Shown: piece after piece, positions 8,757-17,596 of the stretch | Layout of the letters: each line of letters begins with the position of its first letter | Numbering within the stretch: the first letter of the stretch is position 1 | Assembly (NCBI GenBank): GCA_019745325.1 | Contig: JAIETK010000003.1 | Location: 62,001 to 126,000, forward strand | DNA: 64,000 nt | From: Nitrosomonas sp. | GTDB lineage: Bacteria; Pseudomonadota; Gammaproteobacteria; Burkholderiales; Nitrosomonadaceae | Direction: 5' to 3' | Made by a program: the position numbers and the translations under genes | The notes under the pieces: model-generated | What the model was told of the DNA's origin: nothing | Database searches by the model: none | What the model saw: only the letters and a program-made list of their open reading frames with translations

Positions 8757-10113
8757 TCAAACCCAATCCTGCCAGCAGCATCGCGTACGTTTCTGGTTCC
8801 GGTACAGCCAGCATGATTAAGCGGTCATCGCCGTTGGTTGGATGTTGCACATTCACGTAAGCGATATTGGGATTGAATTTATCGAAATAAAGGCCAGTCG
8901 GTTCGGCGCCCAAAGTCGACATGCTTGCCCAGCGGCCAACCGATTCGGCGACGCCATCATGGTTGGTATCGGTAGCAAACCAGATATCGGCTGATCCACC
9001 TGGTTGATCTTCGATCACATAAATGTTGCCTTCGGCATCAATCGCAAGATTATCCGGATTGTTGAATACCCCGCCGACACCGAGACCGGTTGCTTGATCC
9101 AGCGTAGCGGAATTGATAAACAGATTGGCGGTATTGCTGGCCAAGTTGAAAGAATATACTTCATCGGTGGTCGTGGTCGCCACGTAGAGGATCTGATCGC
9201 CGTTCGCCAATGTTTTGATCTCCAGATCTTCCGGACGCTGATAATTGGTGCCAAGCACAACATCGGCGGTCAGACGGCCGTCGATGCTGCCATCCGCGTT
9301 AAGAACAGATACACCCGGAATCGCAGCGCCATTGACATCGGTAATCGGTTCCCACGTAATAGCGCCGGTCGCGTTGGCATTGCCGCCGCCATCCACCAGC
9401 ATTACAAATGTTTGCCCTGCGGAAAAATAATCGTCGCCATTGGTTGCATTGGGATTAGCCGAAACAAATTTATAAATGCTACCGCCATTAAACTCATCGA
9501 TAAAATACATCGCGTTGTCTTTATCAAACGCTAAGCCTTCGTGTGATACACGTGGCAAAATGCTGCGATGGATAAAGTCGGAGTCGCCGGTGCCGGTTGC
9601 AGTCACGGAATTGGTTAATTCAAATAAACGGCCTTTGGTACTGCCGGCGCCCCAGGATTCCTCAGCAGTTAGATAACTACCCCAAGGTGTCCAGCGCGAA
9701 GCATCGCCTGCTACAAAACCTTGCGCACCGGGTGCAACCAGCGTTACGGTGCGGGTATTGTAATCGGGGTTCCACAAATCGACCCGTTGCACACCCGCAG
9801 TGCCGGTTTCAAACGGCATGAACAAATAGCGGCCTGCGTCGACACCGGTTTCATTGGCGGTCATCATGTCCCAATTCCCGCTGTTGGCTTGACCCTGTGC
9901 CAGTTGGTTGGCACGATTGGCAATTGAAACCTGTGTCCAGGATGCATTCCCCAGCTCAAAAGGGCTGGATTCCGGTAGTGAGCCGCCGGGTACACTACTG
10001 GTCAATGGGGTAAAGGTATCAAATCCAGTGCTGGCAGCCATTGATTGTGTTGCTGCAACCATGCTGACGATCGCACCTGTTACTAAGGTATTCAGTATTT
10101 TCTTCTGGAACAT
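8722..10113 (-). CDS. exported PEP-CTERM protein with PhoX-like (DUF839) beta-propeller
   Basis: 463 residues from ATG 10113, chosen because GGGAG lies six bases upstream; ATG 10116 is three bases from it. An N-terminal signal peptide (cleavage near QSMAA, residue 24), a long region resembling DUF839/PhoX-type propellers (GNASWTQVSI, LAIDAEGNIYVIED), and a C-terminal sorting tail: VPEPETYAMLLAGLGLIG then WRGKK. PEP-CTERM tails are recognised by exosortase (EpsH) and are usual in biofilm-forming Gram-negatives; none is in this window. PhoX relatives are calcium-dependent phosphatases, but I cannot confirm the metal-binding residues, so catalysis is open. Transcribed alone, away from glyA. Confidence 0.88.
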   Translation of the reverse strand: MFQKKILNTLVTGAIVSMVAATQSMAASTGFDTFTPLTSSVPGGSLPESSPFELGNASWTQVSIANRANQLAQGQANSGNWDMMTANETGVDAGRYLFMPFETGTAGVQRVDLWNPDYNTRTVTLVAPGAQGFVAGDASRWTPWGSYLTAEESWGAGSTKGRLFELTNSVTATGTGDSDFIHRSILPRVSHEGLAFDKDNAMYFIDEFNGGSIYKFVSANPNATNGDDYFSAGQTFVMLVDGGGNANATGAITWEPITDVNGAAIPGVSVLNADGSIDGRLTADVVLGTNYQRPEDLEIKTLANGDQILYVATTTTDEVYSFNLASNTANLFINSATLDQATGLGVGGVFNNPDNLAIDAEGNIYVIEDQPGGSADIWFATDTNHDGVAESVGRWASMSTLGAEPTGLYFDKFNPNIAYVNVQHPTNGDDRLIMLAVPEPETYAMLLAGLGLIGASTWRGKKA

Positions 10114-10116
10114 CAT

Positions 10117-10484
10117 GTTCTCCCGAAAAGTAATCAAAAAAATTCTTGCGTATAAAGAGATGATGTACAGGCAATCCGGTTATCTGCGTTATCTGAACGG
10201 ATAGATTTGTCATGCAGATCCTGGATTTTCCGGTGACCGGCTCACGCCGGAGATGGCTTTACAGTACGGAAGGGAGTATAGGCAGCCGGTATGACGCGGT
10301 TATTGCAGCGGTGTTACGTAACGAAATGTGCAACGACCGGTTGCTTTTTGTTATTCCGTTGAATTATTCCAAGGCTGGATTTTGTCCGAATATTTGACTT
10401 TATTGCGTTCGGCTATCAGCGTTTTAACAGGTAGTGATAAAATGCGATAATTGATTCTCAAAATTTCAAAGGATTGGTATCACC
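10117..10484. other. divergent upstream region of the PEP-CTERM gene and glyA
   Basis: No coding frame here is convincing. Before glyA an extended -10 element (TG at 10435-10436, TAAAAT at 10438-10443) lacks a good -35; TTGACT at 10394-10399 is too far upstream for it. Several CCGG-rich short inverted repeats occur near 10220-10260. I see no glycine riboswitch. Confidence 0.35.
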
Positions 10485-11732
10485 ATGTTTTCGCAAAAAC
10501 ACACGATAGAAAATGTAGACCCGGATTTATGGCAAGCAATTAAAGGCGAAATGCAACGCCAGGAAGAGTATATCGAATTAATCGCTTCCGAGAATTACGC
10601 GAGTCCTGCCGTTATGCAAGCGCAAGGATCCGTGCTCACTAATAAATACGCAGAAGGCTATCCCACCAAACGTTATTACGGCGGCTGTATGTACGCCGAT
10701 CAAGTGGAACAACTGGCGATTGATCGCCTGAAGGCTTTGTTTGGCGCCGAATATGTCAATGTACAGCCGCATTCCGGTTCGCAAGCCAATGCCGCAGTCT
10801 ACCTCTCGGTGTTAAAACCCGGCGATACATTGCTAGGAATGTCCTTAGCGCACGGCGGCCATTTGACACACGGATCGAGCGTCAGCATGAGCGGAAAAAT
10901 CTTCAATTCCATTTCTTATGGATTGCATCCTGAAACCGAATTGCTCGATTACGATGAAGTGGAGCGTTTAGCGCACGAGCACAAGCCTAAAATGATCGTG
11001 GCTGGGGCTTCGTCGTATGCGCGCGTCATCGACTGGAAACGTTTCCGCAAGATTGCCGATGCTGTCGGCGCTTATCTGTTTGTCGATATGGCGCATTATG
11101 CGGGATTGGTCGCGGCTGGTTTTTATCCGAACCCCGTCGGCATCGCCGACTTCGTGACCAGCACCACGCACAAAACGCTGCGCGGACCGCGAGGCGGGAT
11201 CATCATGGCCAAACCCGAGCATGAGAAAGCATTGAATTCAGCCATTTTCCCGCAAACTCAGGGTGGTCCGCTGATGCATGTGATCGCGGCCAAGGCGGTT
11301 GCTTTTAAAGAAGCCGCCAGCAAAGAGTTTAAGGATTACCAGGAACAAGTGATCGAGAATGCGCGCGTCATGGCGAAAGTGCTGACCAGCCGCGGATTAC
11401 GGATTGTTTCCGGCCAGACGGACTGCCATATGTTTCTCGTTGATTTACGCGCGATGAATTTGACCGGTAAACAAGCCGAGGAATCGCTTGAACACGCGCA
11501 CATCACCGTCAACAAAAACGCCATTCCCAACGATCCGCAAAAACCATTTGTTACCAGCGGTATCCGCGTCGGCTCACCGGCAATCACTACCCGGGGCTTC
11601 AGAGAGTTCGAGGCTGAACAACTGGCGAATCTGATCGCGGATGTTTTAGCAGCGCCTGAAGATGCTGCGGTTATTTCCAGAGTGGCCACGGAAGCCAAAA
11701 AGCTGTGCGCGAAATTTCCGGTTTATGGATAA
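10485..11732 (+). CDS. glyA: serine hydroxymethyltransferase
   Basis: Cytoplasmic PLP enzyme interconverting serine and glycine while charging tetrahydrofolate with a one-carbon unit. The 415-residue length is typical. The PLP lysine is K230 in [13 protein letters not shown]; the N-terminus carries the conserved [13 protein letters not shown] and [10 protein letters not shown] motifs. A weak AAAGGA lies about 12 bases before the ATG. nrdR follows after 46 nt and ribD further on, a glyA-nrdR-ribD order common in Proteobacteria, here interrupted by a 151-bp repeat before ribD. Confidence 0.97.
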   Translation: MFSQKHTIENVDPDLWQAIKGEMQRQEEYIELIASENYASPAVMQAQGSVLTNKYAEGYPTKRYYGGCMYADQVEQLAIDRLKALFGAEYVNVQPHSGSQANAAVYLSVLKPGDTLLGMSLAHGGHLTHGSSVSMSGKIFNSISYGLHPETELLDYDEVERLAHEHKPKMIVAGASSYARVIDWKRFRKIADAVGAYLFVDMAHYAGLVAAGFYPNPVGIADFVTSTTHKTLRGPRGGIIMAKPEHEKALNSAIFPQTQGGPLMHVIAAKAVAFKEAASKEFKDYQEQVIENARVMAKVLTSRGLRIVSGQTDCHMFLVDLRAMNLTGKQAEESLEHAHITVNKNAIPNDPQKPFVTSGIRVGSPAITTRGFREFEAEQLANLIADVLAAPEDAAVISRVATEAKKLCAKFPVYG

Positions 11733-11778
11733 TCTTCTCTCCGAAACTGCAATCCGGACAGGTGGTTGTTAATCCATT

Positions 11779-12261
11779 ATGAAATGCCCCTTTTGCAACG
11801 CGGATGATACCAACGTGATTGATTCACGGGTGAGCGAGGATGGTCACAAAATCCGCCGCCGCCGCCGCTGCCCTGCTTGCGACAAACGCTTCACAACTTA
11901 CGAAACCATCGAATTACGGTTGCCGCAAGTTGTGAAGCACGACGGCAGCCGCGCGGAATTCGATCGCAACAAATTGCTGACGGGCTTTCAGCGGGCCTTG
12001 CATAAGCGGCCGGTTCCCACCAGCTATGTCGATGAAGCGATCGACCGCATCGTTCAGAAACTGCTGGCAATGGGCGAGCGTGAAGTCTCGTCGCGCAGTA
12101 TCGGTGAAAGTGTGATGGAAGAGCTCTATAAGCTAGATAAGGTCGCCTATATCCGTTTTGCCTCCGTTTATAAGAGCTTCCAGGACGTTGACGATTTCCG
12201 CGACGCGATCAAAGAAGCCCAAAAGCAATACCCTTCGATGCCGTCGAAGAAAGTATCTTGA
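11779..12261 (+). CDS. nrdR: transcriptional repressor NrdR
   Basis: ATP/dATP-sensing repressor of ribonucleotide reductase genes. The 160-residue protein has the zinc ribbon (C3, C6, C31, C34; MKCPFC and CPACDKRF) with the basic DNA-contact run RRRRR between the two pairs, followed by the ATP-cone domain ([16 protein letters not shown] onward). Its length and domain order match the family closely. It lies downstream of glyA and was probably once followed directly by ribD. No ribonucleotide reductase gene is in the window. Confidence 0.97.
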   Translation: MKCPFCNADDTNVIDSRVSEDGHKIRRRRRCPACDKRFTTYETIELRLPQVVKHDGSRAEFDRNKLLTGFQRALHKRPVPTSYVDEAIDRIVQKLLAMGEREVSSRSIGESVMEELYKLDKVAYIRFASVYKSFQDVDDFRDAIKEAQKQYPSMPSKKVS

Positions 12262-12330
12262 TTCTGCAAGGTATCGTCACAGCGCTTGTTATTCACACGC
12301 ACTTACGGGTCGTAGCTCAACCATAACTTC

Positions 12331-12481
12331 CTAGGGAAATGCTGAATAATTCGGGGAACAAGATGAGATGCAAAGCGGATGGAGCGAAGAAAATGAGACA
12401 TATCATAGTGATAGGCGAATTTCCGAGCACCGCCCAACGCAGCAGATCGCTTGTGTAACCAATTATTAAGCGTTTCCTTAG
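12331..12481. repeat. 151-bp terminal-inverted-repeat element, copy A
   Basis: Starts CTAGGGAAATGCTGAATAAT and ends AATTATTAAGCGTTTCCTTAG; the two ends are inverted repeats matching at 18 of 21 positions. Same length as copies B (21783-21933) and C (40608-40758) but the most diverged inside, sharing blocks such as GAGACATATCA and GATAGGCGA. It carries no coding frame and ends exactly one base before the ribD ATG. A MITE-like non-autonomous element is the likeliest explanation. Confidence 0.85.
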
Positions 12482-13579
12482 ATGTTTTCTTCCGTCGATC
12501 ATGCTTTCATGTCACAAGCCTTGCGTTTGGCGGAAAAAGGGCTTTACAGCACGGCGCCCAATCCACGTGTCGGTTGCGTCATTGTCCGCGACGAACAAAT
12601 CGTCGGCTGCGGCTGGCATGAGAAAGCCGGGCTAGCGCACGCGGAAGTCAATGCATTGATAAATGCCGGAGCAGCGTCACGAGGCGCGACTGCCTACGTG
12701 ACTCTGGAACCCTGCAGTCATTTCGGGCGCACGCCGCCATGCGTCAATGCGTTGATCGATGCGGGCATTGCGCAGGTTATTATGGCCATGCAAGATCCTA
12801 ATCCGCTGGTATCCGGGCGAGGCCGCGCGCTGCTGGAACATGCCGGCATCAAGGTAAAATCAGGCCTGATGCAAACAGAAGCCCGGGCGCTGAACGTGGG
12901 TTTCATTTCGCGCATGACGCATCAGAAACCCTGGGTCAGAATTAAAACAGCCGCCAGCCTGGACGGCAAAACGGCCTTGAACAACGGCGTCAGCCAGTGG
13001 ATTACCGGCGAAGCCGCGCGATGCGACGGGCATCGGTGGCGCGCGCGATCCTGTGCAATCTTGACAGGTATCGGCACCATTCTATCGGATGATCCGCAGC
13101 TTTCCGTCCGGCATATCGAAACACCCCGTCAGCCTAAAAGAATCATTGTCGATAGCCGCTTGGCGATACCGTTGGAAGCAAAAGCGCTGCAAAGCGGAAT
13201 TGAAACTTTTGTTTTTGCAGCATGCGTTAACGATCAGGACAAAATCACCGCTCTGCAAAACATGGGAATCCGCGTATTTATCTTGCCGGACAGCGCGGGA
13301 TCGGTGGATCTGAATAAAATGATGACCCTGCTTGCCGGATTGGAAATCAATGAAATGCTGGTGGAAGCCGGGAGCGGCCTCAACGGCGCTTTGATTGAAG
13401 CCGGACTGGCAGATGAAATCATTATTTACCTCGCACCCCATCTGTTGGGCGATGCCGCGCAGGGTATGATCAGATTACCCGAACTGACGCGCCTGGATCA
13501 GAAGAAGTCACTAGAAATTAAAGATTTACGATTAATCGGTGAAGATATCCGGATAATTGCATCAATATTGCCCACTTGA
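12482..13579 (+). CDS. ribD: bifunctional riboflavin deaminase/reductase RibD
   Basis: Catalyses the second and third steps of riboflavin synthesis from GTP. Deaminase domain (1-145) has the zinc site H53-A-E55 and C78/C87 in EPCSHFGRTPPC; reductase domain follows (KTAASLDGKTAL at about 158, then GIGTILSDDP). 365 residues is typical. ATG 12482 gives the expected N-terminus before ALRLAEKG, but no Shine-Dalgarno is visible because the repeat element (copy A) ends at 12481; the next in-frame ATG (12509) would cut into the domain. Translation signals may thus come from the element. Confidence 0.95.
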   Translation: MFSSVDHAFMSQALRLAEKGLYSTAPNPRVGCVIVRDEQIVGCGWHEKAGLAHAEVNALINAGAASRGATAYVTLEPCSHFGRTPPCVNALIDAGIAQVIMAMQDPNPLVSGRGRALLEHAGIKVKSGLMQTEARALNVGFISRMTHQKPWVRIKTAASLDGKTALNNGVSQWITGEAARCDGHRWRARSCAILTGIGTILSDDPQLSVRHIETPRQPKRIIVDSRLAIPLEAKALQSGIETFVFAACVNDQDKITALQNMGIRVFILPDSAGSVDLNKMMTLLAGLEINEMLVEAGSGLNGALIEAGLADEIIIYLAPHLLGDAAQGMIRLPELTRLDQKKSLEIKDLRLIGEDIRIIASILPT

Positions 13580-13586
13580 TCGCTCA

Positions 13587-14147
13587 TTATTCTTTGAGCG
13601 GCCGTTTGGCGAGTTTACGCTGTAATGTCCGGCGATGCATATTCAATATCCGCGCAGTCACTGAAATATTGTTGTCATTTTCGGTAAGAATCCGTTGAAT
13701 ATATTCCCATTCCAATCTTCCGACCGATAGCGGATTGGCGCTGATCGGTATGCTGGATTCGCCGGTGATCCGTTCAAAAGCAGCCATGATTTGATCCGCA
13801 TCGACCGGTTTCGCCAGATAATGGGTGGCGCCCAATTTAATCGCTTCAACCGCCGTGGCGATGCTGGCATAACCCGTTAGCATCACAATGCGGGTACCCG
13901 GATCCAATGCCCGCAGTTCTTCCACCAGCACCAAACCGGATTCGCTGGATAATTTCAAGTCAACGATGGCGTACTCCGGGGTCGACTGCTCAGCCCAATT
14001 CAGCGCATCTTCAATGGTATGCGCGCAGGTGACATCAAAGCCTCTTTTTTTCATCGCTTTGGTTAATACTTCACAGAATACGGTATCGTCATCAACGATC
14101 AGCAAACTGGGTTTTTCGTTACTGTCGGCGGCCAGCAGATCATTCAT
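13587..14147 (-). CDS. regA: redox response regulator, RegA/PrrA/ActR family
   Basis: DNA-binding response regulator working with the kinase encoded just upstream (14140-15414). Receiver domain with acidic pair DDD at 19-21, phospho-acceptor D63 (IVDLKLS, the same number as in Rhodobacter RegA) and the lysine in LAKPVDADQ; a proline-poor linker; and a Fis-type helix-turn-helix at the C-terminus (ILNMHRRTLQRKL). The 186-residue length is right for RegA. Its start overlaps the end of the kinase gene by 8 bp, so they are co-translated. In other bacteria RegA controls photosynthesis, carbon and nitrogen fixation and respiration genes; the regulon here is unknown. Confidence 0.93.
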   Translation of the reverse strand: MNDLLAADSNEKPSLLIVDDDTVFCEVLTKAMKKRGFDVTCAHTIEDALNWAEQSTPEYAIVDLKLSSESGLVLVEELRALDPGTRIVMLTGYASIATAVEAIKLGATHYLAKPVDADQIMAAFERITGESSIPISANPLSVGRLEWEYIQRILTENDNNISVTARILNMHRRTLQRKLAKRPLKE

Positions 14148-15414
14148 GGCTGTGCCCCCCTATCAACGGCAATACGACTTGCGTACAAGCACCGCCATCT
14201 TCCAGATTAAACAGCCTGACGCTGCCGCCGTACCGCTCAATATTGGCATTGGCAAGGAACAATCCTATTCCGAAACCTTGTCCGGGGGCTTTACTGGAAA
14301 AGAATGCTTCGCCGGCGCGCTGCAAGGCTTCGGGCGACAACCCCTTGCCATCATCGATGATGTCAAGATTCAACGCCGAATGATCCCAATGACTGTTGAT
14401 CGTAATGCACTCCGAAGAAGCGTCGGCGGCGTTATTCAGTAAATTCAGTAAGGATTGGCTGAGTAATTGACTGTCCATTATTTTCGGTACGGGCTGCACA
14501 CCGTTTGCTTGATAGGTAAACTTTACGGAAGGCCGGATCAGTTTCCATTTATCCAGCACTTGCCGTAAAAATTCATCAACCGGCAACTCACTGCCTTGCT
14601 CGGTTCTGCTTTGTCCTGCTTTAGCCAGCAGCTGGGTTAGTGTTTGTTTGCAGTGCGTAATCTGATCCCGAAGAATATGAATATTGTTTTGGAACTCAAC
14701 ATCATCTCGATATTCTTGTTGCAATTCACCGGTAATGACAGCCATCGTTGACAGCGGGGTGCCCAGTTCATGCGCTGCACCGGCTGCCAATGTGCCAAGC
14801 GCGATGATTTGTTCATTGCGCAAAGCATGCTCACGCGCTTTGGCAAGATCTTGATCCCGTTCCCGGATAGAAGCGCTCATTCTTACGACAAACCAGGCAA
14901 TGATCACGGTACTTAAGACGAAAGCCAGCCACATCCCTGAGACATGCAACGCAAACTCAATCAAATGCTTGTTGTGGTCATGCGGCAGCGGCACATAGTT
15001 AACTAGCAACAAGGTATAGCAAGCGATCGTAATAATCGCCATGCTCCATGTATAGCGCCATGGCAGCGTCGCAGCCGCGATGGTGAGAGGCAACAAGAAC
15101 AAAGAGATAAACGGATTAGTCGAGCCACCGCTAAAATACAGTAAAGCACTTAACGCCAAAACATCAATCAGCAATTGCGCAAAAAATTCCAGGTGCGATA
15201 CCGGCCACTTCCGGCGTAACCGAATCCACGTCAACAAATTCAGCAAAGCCAGCAAGGCCACGACAAAAATCATTTCAGTCCAAGGTATTTCAATATCAAT
15301 CGTCCAAAAGACGATCGCAAATGTGAGGCATTGAGCAATGATGGCGATATTGCGAAGCAGAAATAAACGTTTCAGGTTCTTACTGAGCGGCGATTGACTG
15401 AGATCACTAAACAT
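14140..15414 (-). CDS. regB: redox-sensing histidine kinase, RegB/PrrB/ActS family
   Basis: Membrane kinase with about six N-terminal helices (residues 20-190). The ubiquinone-site heptad GGSTNPF (96-102) lies between helices, the phospho-acceptor is H215 (AAHELGTPLS), and a cysteine, C255, sits exactly 40 residues after it, the same distance as H225 to redox-active C265 in Rhodobacter RegB. The ATPase domain ends with DDGKGLSPEAL and GFGIGLFLAN. Thus both redox inputs known for RegB, quinone and cysteine, appear preserved. It would phosphorylate the RegA-type regulator encoded downstream, perhaps coupling respiratory-chain redox state to gene expression. Confidence 0.93.
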   Translation of the reverse strand: MFSDLSQSPLSKNLKRLFLLRNIAIIAQCLTFAIVFWTIDIEIPWTEMIFVVALLALLNLLTWIRLRRKWPVSHLEFFAQLLIDVLALSALLYFSGGSTNPFISLFLLPLTIAAATLPWRYTWSMAIITIACYTLLLVNYVPLPHDHNKHLIEFALHVSGMWLAFVLSTVIIAWFVVRMSASIRERDQDLAKAREHALRNEQIIALGTLAAGAAHELGTPLSTMAVITGELQQEYRDDVEFQNNIHILRDQITHCKQTLTQLLAKAGQSRTEQGSELPVDEFLRQVLDKWKLIRPSVKFTYQANGVQPVPKIMDSQLLSQSLLNLLNNAADASSECITINSHWDHSALNLDIIDDGKGLSPEALQRAGEAFFSSKAPGQGFGIGLFLANANIERYGGSVRLFNLEDGGACTQVVLPLIGGHSHE

Positions 15415-15513
15415 TCGATGGTAATTACAACGAAATTTTTCTTTTGATTAACTGTGGAACATTAACGTAAATTCTATGTTTTGGCTATGCGACAAATTGT
15501 CTCAGGCAATGAT

Positions 15514-15591
15514 TTAAGGCAACACTGAACTATCCGGGAGCAACATGAGATACAAGGCAGATAGCTTATCTTGCGCATAGTGTTGCGTTAA
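15514..15591. repeat. 78-bp short relative of the 151-bp inverted-repeat element (copy D)
   Basis: Ends TTAAGGCAACACT and AGTGTTGCGTTAA are inverted repeats (12 of 13). The left half (GAACTATCCGGGAGCAACAT, GAGATACAAGGC) aligns with copy A just inside its left end, so this is an internally deleted or related element with changed termini. It lies directly before the rpsB promoter, whose -35 begins two bases after it. Confidence 0.6.
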
Positions 15592-15592
15592 C

Positions 15593-15620
15593 TTGAGTAC
15601 GTTTTAGAAAATGTTATAAT
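15593..15620 (+). promoter_or_regulatory. sigma-70 promoter of the rpsB operon
   Basis: Perfect -10 TATAAT (15615-15620), 16-nt spacer and -35 TTGAGT (15593-15598). It gives an rpsB leader of about 130 nt. The right end of the short repeat (15591) abuts the -35. Confidence 0.7.
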
Positions 15621-15628
15621 CGCAGGAT

Positions 15629-15660
15629 AATTTGATTAATCGCATCGCGTGAATCAAATT
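15629..15660 (+). promoter_or_regulatory. hairpin in the rpsB 5' leader
   Basis: AATTTGATT (15629-15637) and AATCAAATT (15652-15660) form a 9-bp stem with a 14-nt loop right at the expected transcript start. Ribosomal protein S2 controls its own leader in E. coli; whether this hairpin is such a site is a guess. Confidence 0.4.
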
Positions 15661-15753
15661 AAATTCACACATCCTGTTATGTTATGCGGATCAGATTTAA
15701 TCTGAAAAAGATGGCAAAACACGGATGGAGGCTCAATCCTATAGGAGAAATTT

Positions 15754-16476
15754 ATGTCAGTAACAATGCGGCAAATGCTGGAAGCAGGGGTTCACTTCGG
15801 TCATCAAACACGCTTCTGGAACCCCAAAATGGCACCGTATATTTTCGGCCACCGTAACAAAATTCATATTATCAATCTTGAAAAAACCTTGGTGATGTAT
15901 GAAGAGGCGATGAAATACATCCGTCAATTAGCAGCTAACAGAGGCGTCATCTTATTTGTCGGCACCAAGCGGCAGGCTCGCGATATCGTACGCGAAGAAG
16001 CTGCGCGCTGTGGTTCTCCGTACGTAGACCAGCGTTGGTTAGGCGGAATGCTGACGAACTTTAAAACAATCAAACAATCCATCAAACGCCTTCAAGACAT
16101 GGAAACGATGGTTAACGATGGAACATTGGATAAACTCGTAAAAAAAGAAGCGCTGGATCTGCAGAGGGAATTGGATAAGCTTAACAGCAGTCTTGGCGGC
16201 ATTAAGGAAATGAAAGGTCTGCCAGACGCGCTCTTCGTAATCGATGTGGGGTATCAAAAAGGGGCAATCACTGAAGCCAGTAAGCTCGGCATTCCAGTCA
16301 TCGGGGTCGTCGATACCAACCATAACCCGGATGGATTGCAATACATAATCCCGGGAAATGATGATTCAAGCAGAGCAATACGCCTGTATGCGCGAGGTGC
16401 TGCCGATGCCATTCTGGAAGGCCGCAATCAATCTCTCCAAGAAATTGTTGAAATGAGTAATGAAGGGGTGGAATAA
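15754..16476 (+). CDS. rpsB: 30S ribosomal protein S2
   Basis: Structural protein of the small ribosomal subunit. 240 residues, starting [20 protein letters not shown], with the conserved FVGTKRQA and [12 protein letters not shown] motifs and C-terminal [10 protein letters not shown]; the sequence is full length with no gaps. AGGAG lies seven bases before the ATG. It opens the rpsB-tsf-pyrH-frr block from the promoter at 15593-15620. Confidence 0.98.
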   Translation: MSVTMRQMLEAGVHFGHQTRFWNPKMAPYIFGHRNKIHIINLEKTLVMYEEAMKYIRQLAANRGVILFVGTKRQARDIVREEAARCGSPYVDQRWLGGMLTNFKTIKQSIKRLQDMETMVNDGTLDKLVKKEALDLQRELDKLNSSLGGIKEMKGLPDALFVIDVGYQKGAITEASKLGIPVIGVVDTNHNPDGLQYIIPGNDDSSRAIRLYARGAADAILEGRNQSLQEIVEMSNEGVE

Positions 16477-16501
16477 GAATCTTTCCTTCCATTCTTAATG
16501 A

Positions 16502-16576
16502 TTGCCGGCAATTTAGATCGAAAATTTCCAATATCTTCCGTTGGCCTTAACGGAATTTCCGAGGATTGACCGGCAA
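16502..16576 (+). promoter_or_regulatory. nested inverted repeats between rpsB and tsf
   Basis: Inner stem TTCCGTT (16536-16542) / AACGGAA (16549-16555), loop 6; outer arms TTGCCGG (16502-16508) and CCGGCAA (16570-16576). Lacking a T tract, it looks like an attenuator or RNA-processing site that adjusts the rpsB:tsf ratio; no data support either role. Confidence 0.4.
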
Positions 16577-16679
16577 CAGAGAATACTCTGAGTGAATTCA
16601 GCTAAAAATCACATTGCTATCTTGAAAGATTATGTTCAGCAGCAATTATTCATAAACTTTTATTGTATTTGGAGCAAAT

Positions 16680-17564
16680 ATGGCGGAAATTACCGCAAGC
16701 ATGGTTAAAGAACTTCGCGAGATGACAGGGCTTGGCATGATGGAATGCAAAAAAGCCTTGACTGAAACGAACGGCGATATGAAAGCAGCGGAAGATCTGT
16801 TGCGGATTAAAAGTGGCGCCAAAGCAAGCAAGGCAGCTGGCAGAATTGCCGCCGAAGGCGTGATCGGCGCGTATGTTTCTCCGGATAATCAATGCGGTGC
16901 ATTGGTCGAGGTAAATTGCGAAACCGACTTCGTTGCAAGAAATGAAGACATCATCAATTTCGCCAAGACTCTGGCGGAATTGGTCGCCACAAAAAATCTA
17001 ACCGATATTGCCGCGCTCAGCGATGCTCCGCTTCAAAGTGGCGAGACCGTTGAAGAAGCCCGCAAGGCTTTAATCATGAAGCTGGGGGAGAATATCAGCA
17101 TCCGGCGCAGTGGGCGGCACACAACCCAAGGCCGGCTGGCCTATTATCTGCACGGTACCAAGATTGGTGTGATGGTTGATTACACGGGCGGCGATGACAG
17201 TTTAGGAAAGGATATCGCGATGCATATCGCTGCAAGCAAGCCGATTTGCGTATCAAAAGAACAAGTGCCGGCAGCGGTATTAGAACACGAGCGTCAGATT
17301 TTTACCGCGCAAGCTGCGGAAAGCGGAAAGCCCGCCAATATCGTTGAAAAAATGGTCGATGGACGCATCACGAAATATCTTGCAGAGATTACGCTGCTGG
17401 GTCAACCGTTCGTTAAAGATCCGGAACAGACTGTAGAAAAATTGCTGGCAAAAAAATCCGCCGCAGTGAATGATTTTACGATGTTTGTTGTCGGTGAAGG
17501 AATAGAAAAGAAAGTCGAAAACTTTGCTGAAGAAGTAAAAGCGCAGATGGGACAAGCGAATTAA
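16680..17564 (+). CDS. tsf: elongation factor Ts
   Basis: Nucleotide-exchange factor for EF-Tu. 294 residues; N-terminal UBA-like domain with the [12 protein letters not shown] signature, core with [12 protein letters not shown] (the EF-Tu-contacting TDFV) and C-terminal [14 protein letters not shown] lies six bases before the ATG. Second gene of the ribosomal block; spaced 203 nt from rpsB by a structured region, so it may also have its own promoter there. Confidence 0.98.
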   Translation: MAEITASMVKELREMTGLGMMECKKALTETNGDMKAAEDLLRIKSGAKASKAAGRIAAEGVIGAYVSPDNQCGALVEVNCETDFVARNEDIINFAKTLAELVATKNLTDIAALSDAPLQSGETVEEARKALIMKLGENISIRRSGRHTTQGRLAYYLHGTKIGVMVDYTGGDDSLGKDIAMHIAASKPICVSKEQVPAAVLEHERQIFTAQAAESGKPANIVEKMVDGRITKYLAEITLLGQPFVKDPEQTVEKLLAKKSAAVNDFTMFVVGEGIEKKVENFAEEVKAQMGQAN

Positions 17565-17596
17565 AGCTCTTTTCTCACTTACCTGATTGATAATTG

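Noticed and set aside
10141..10484. Glycine riboswitch before glyA
   Set aside because: No paired aptamer pattern could be recognised; only short CCGG inverted repeats.
12317..12502. 61-codon minus-strand frame across the ribD start
   Set aside because: It is the translation of repeat copy A in reverse.
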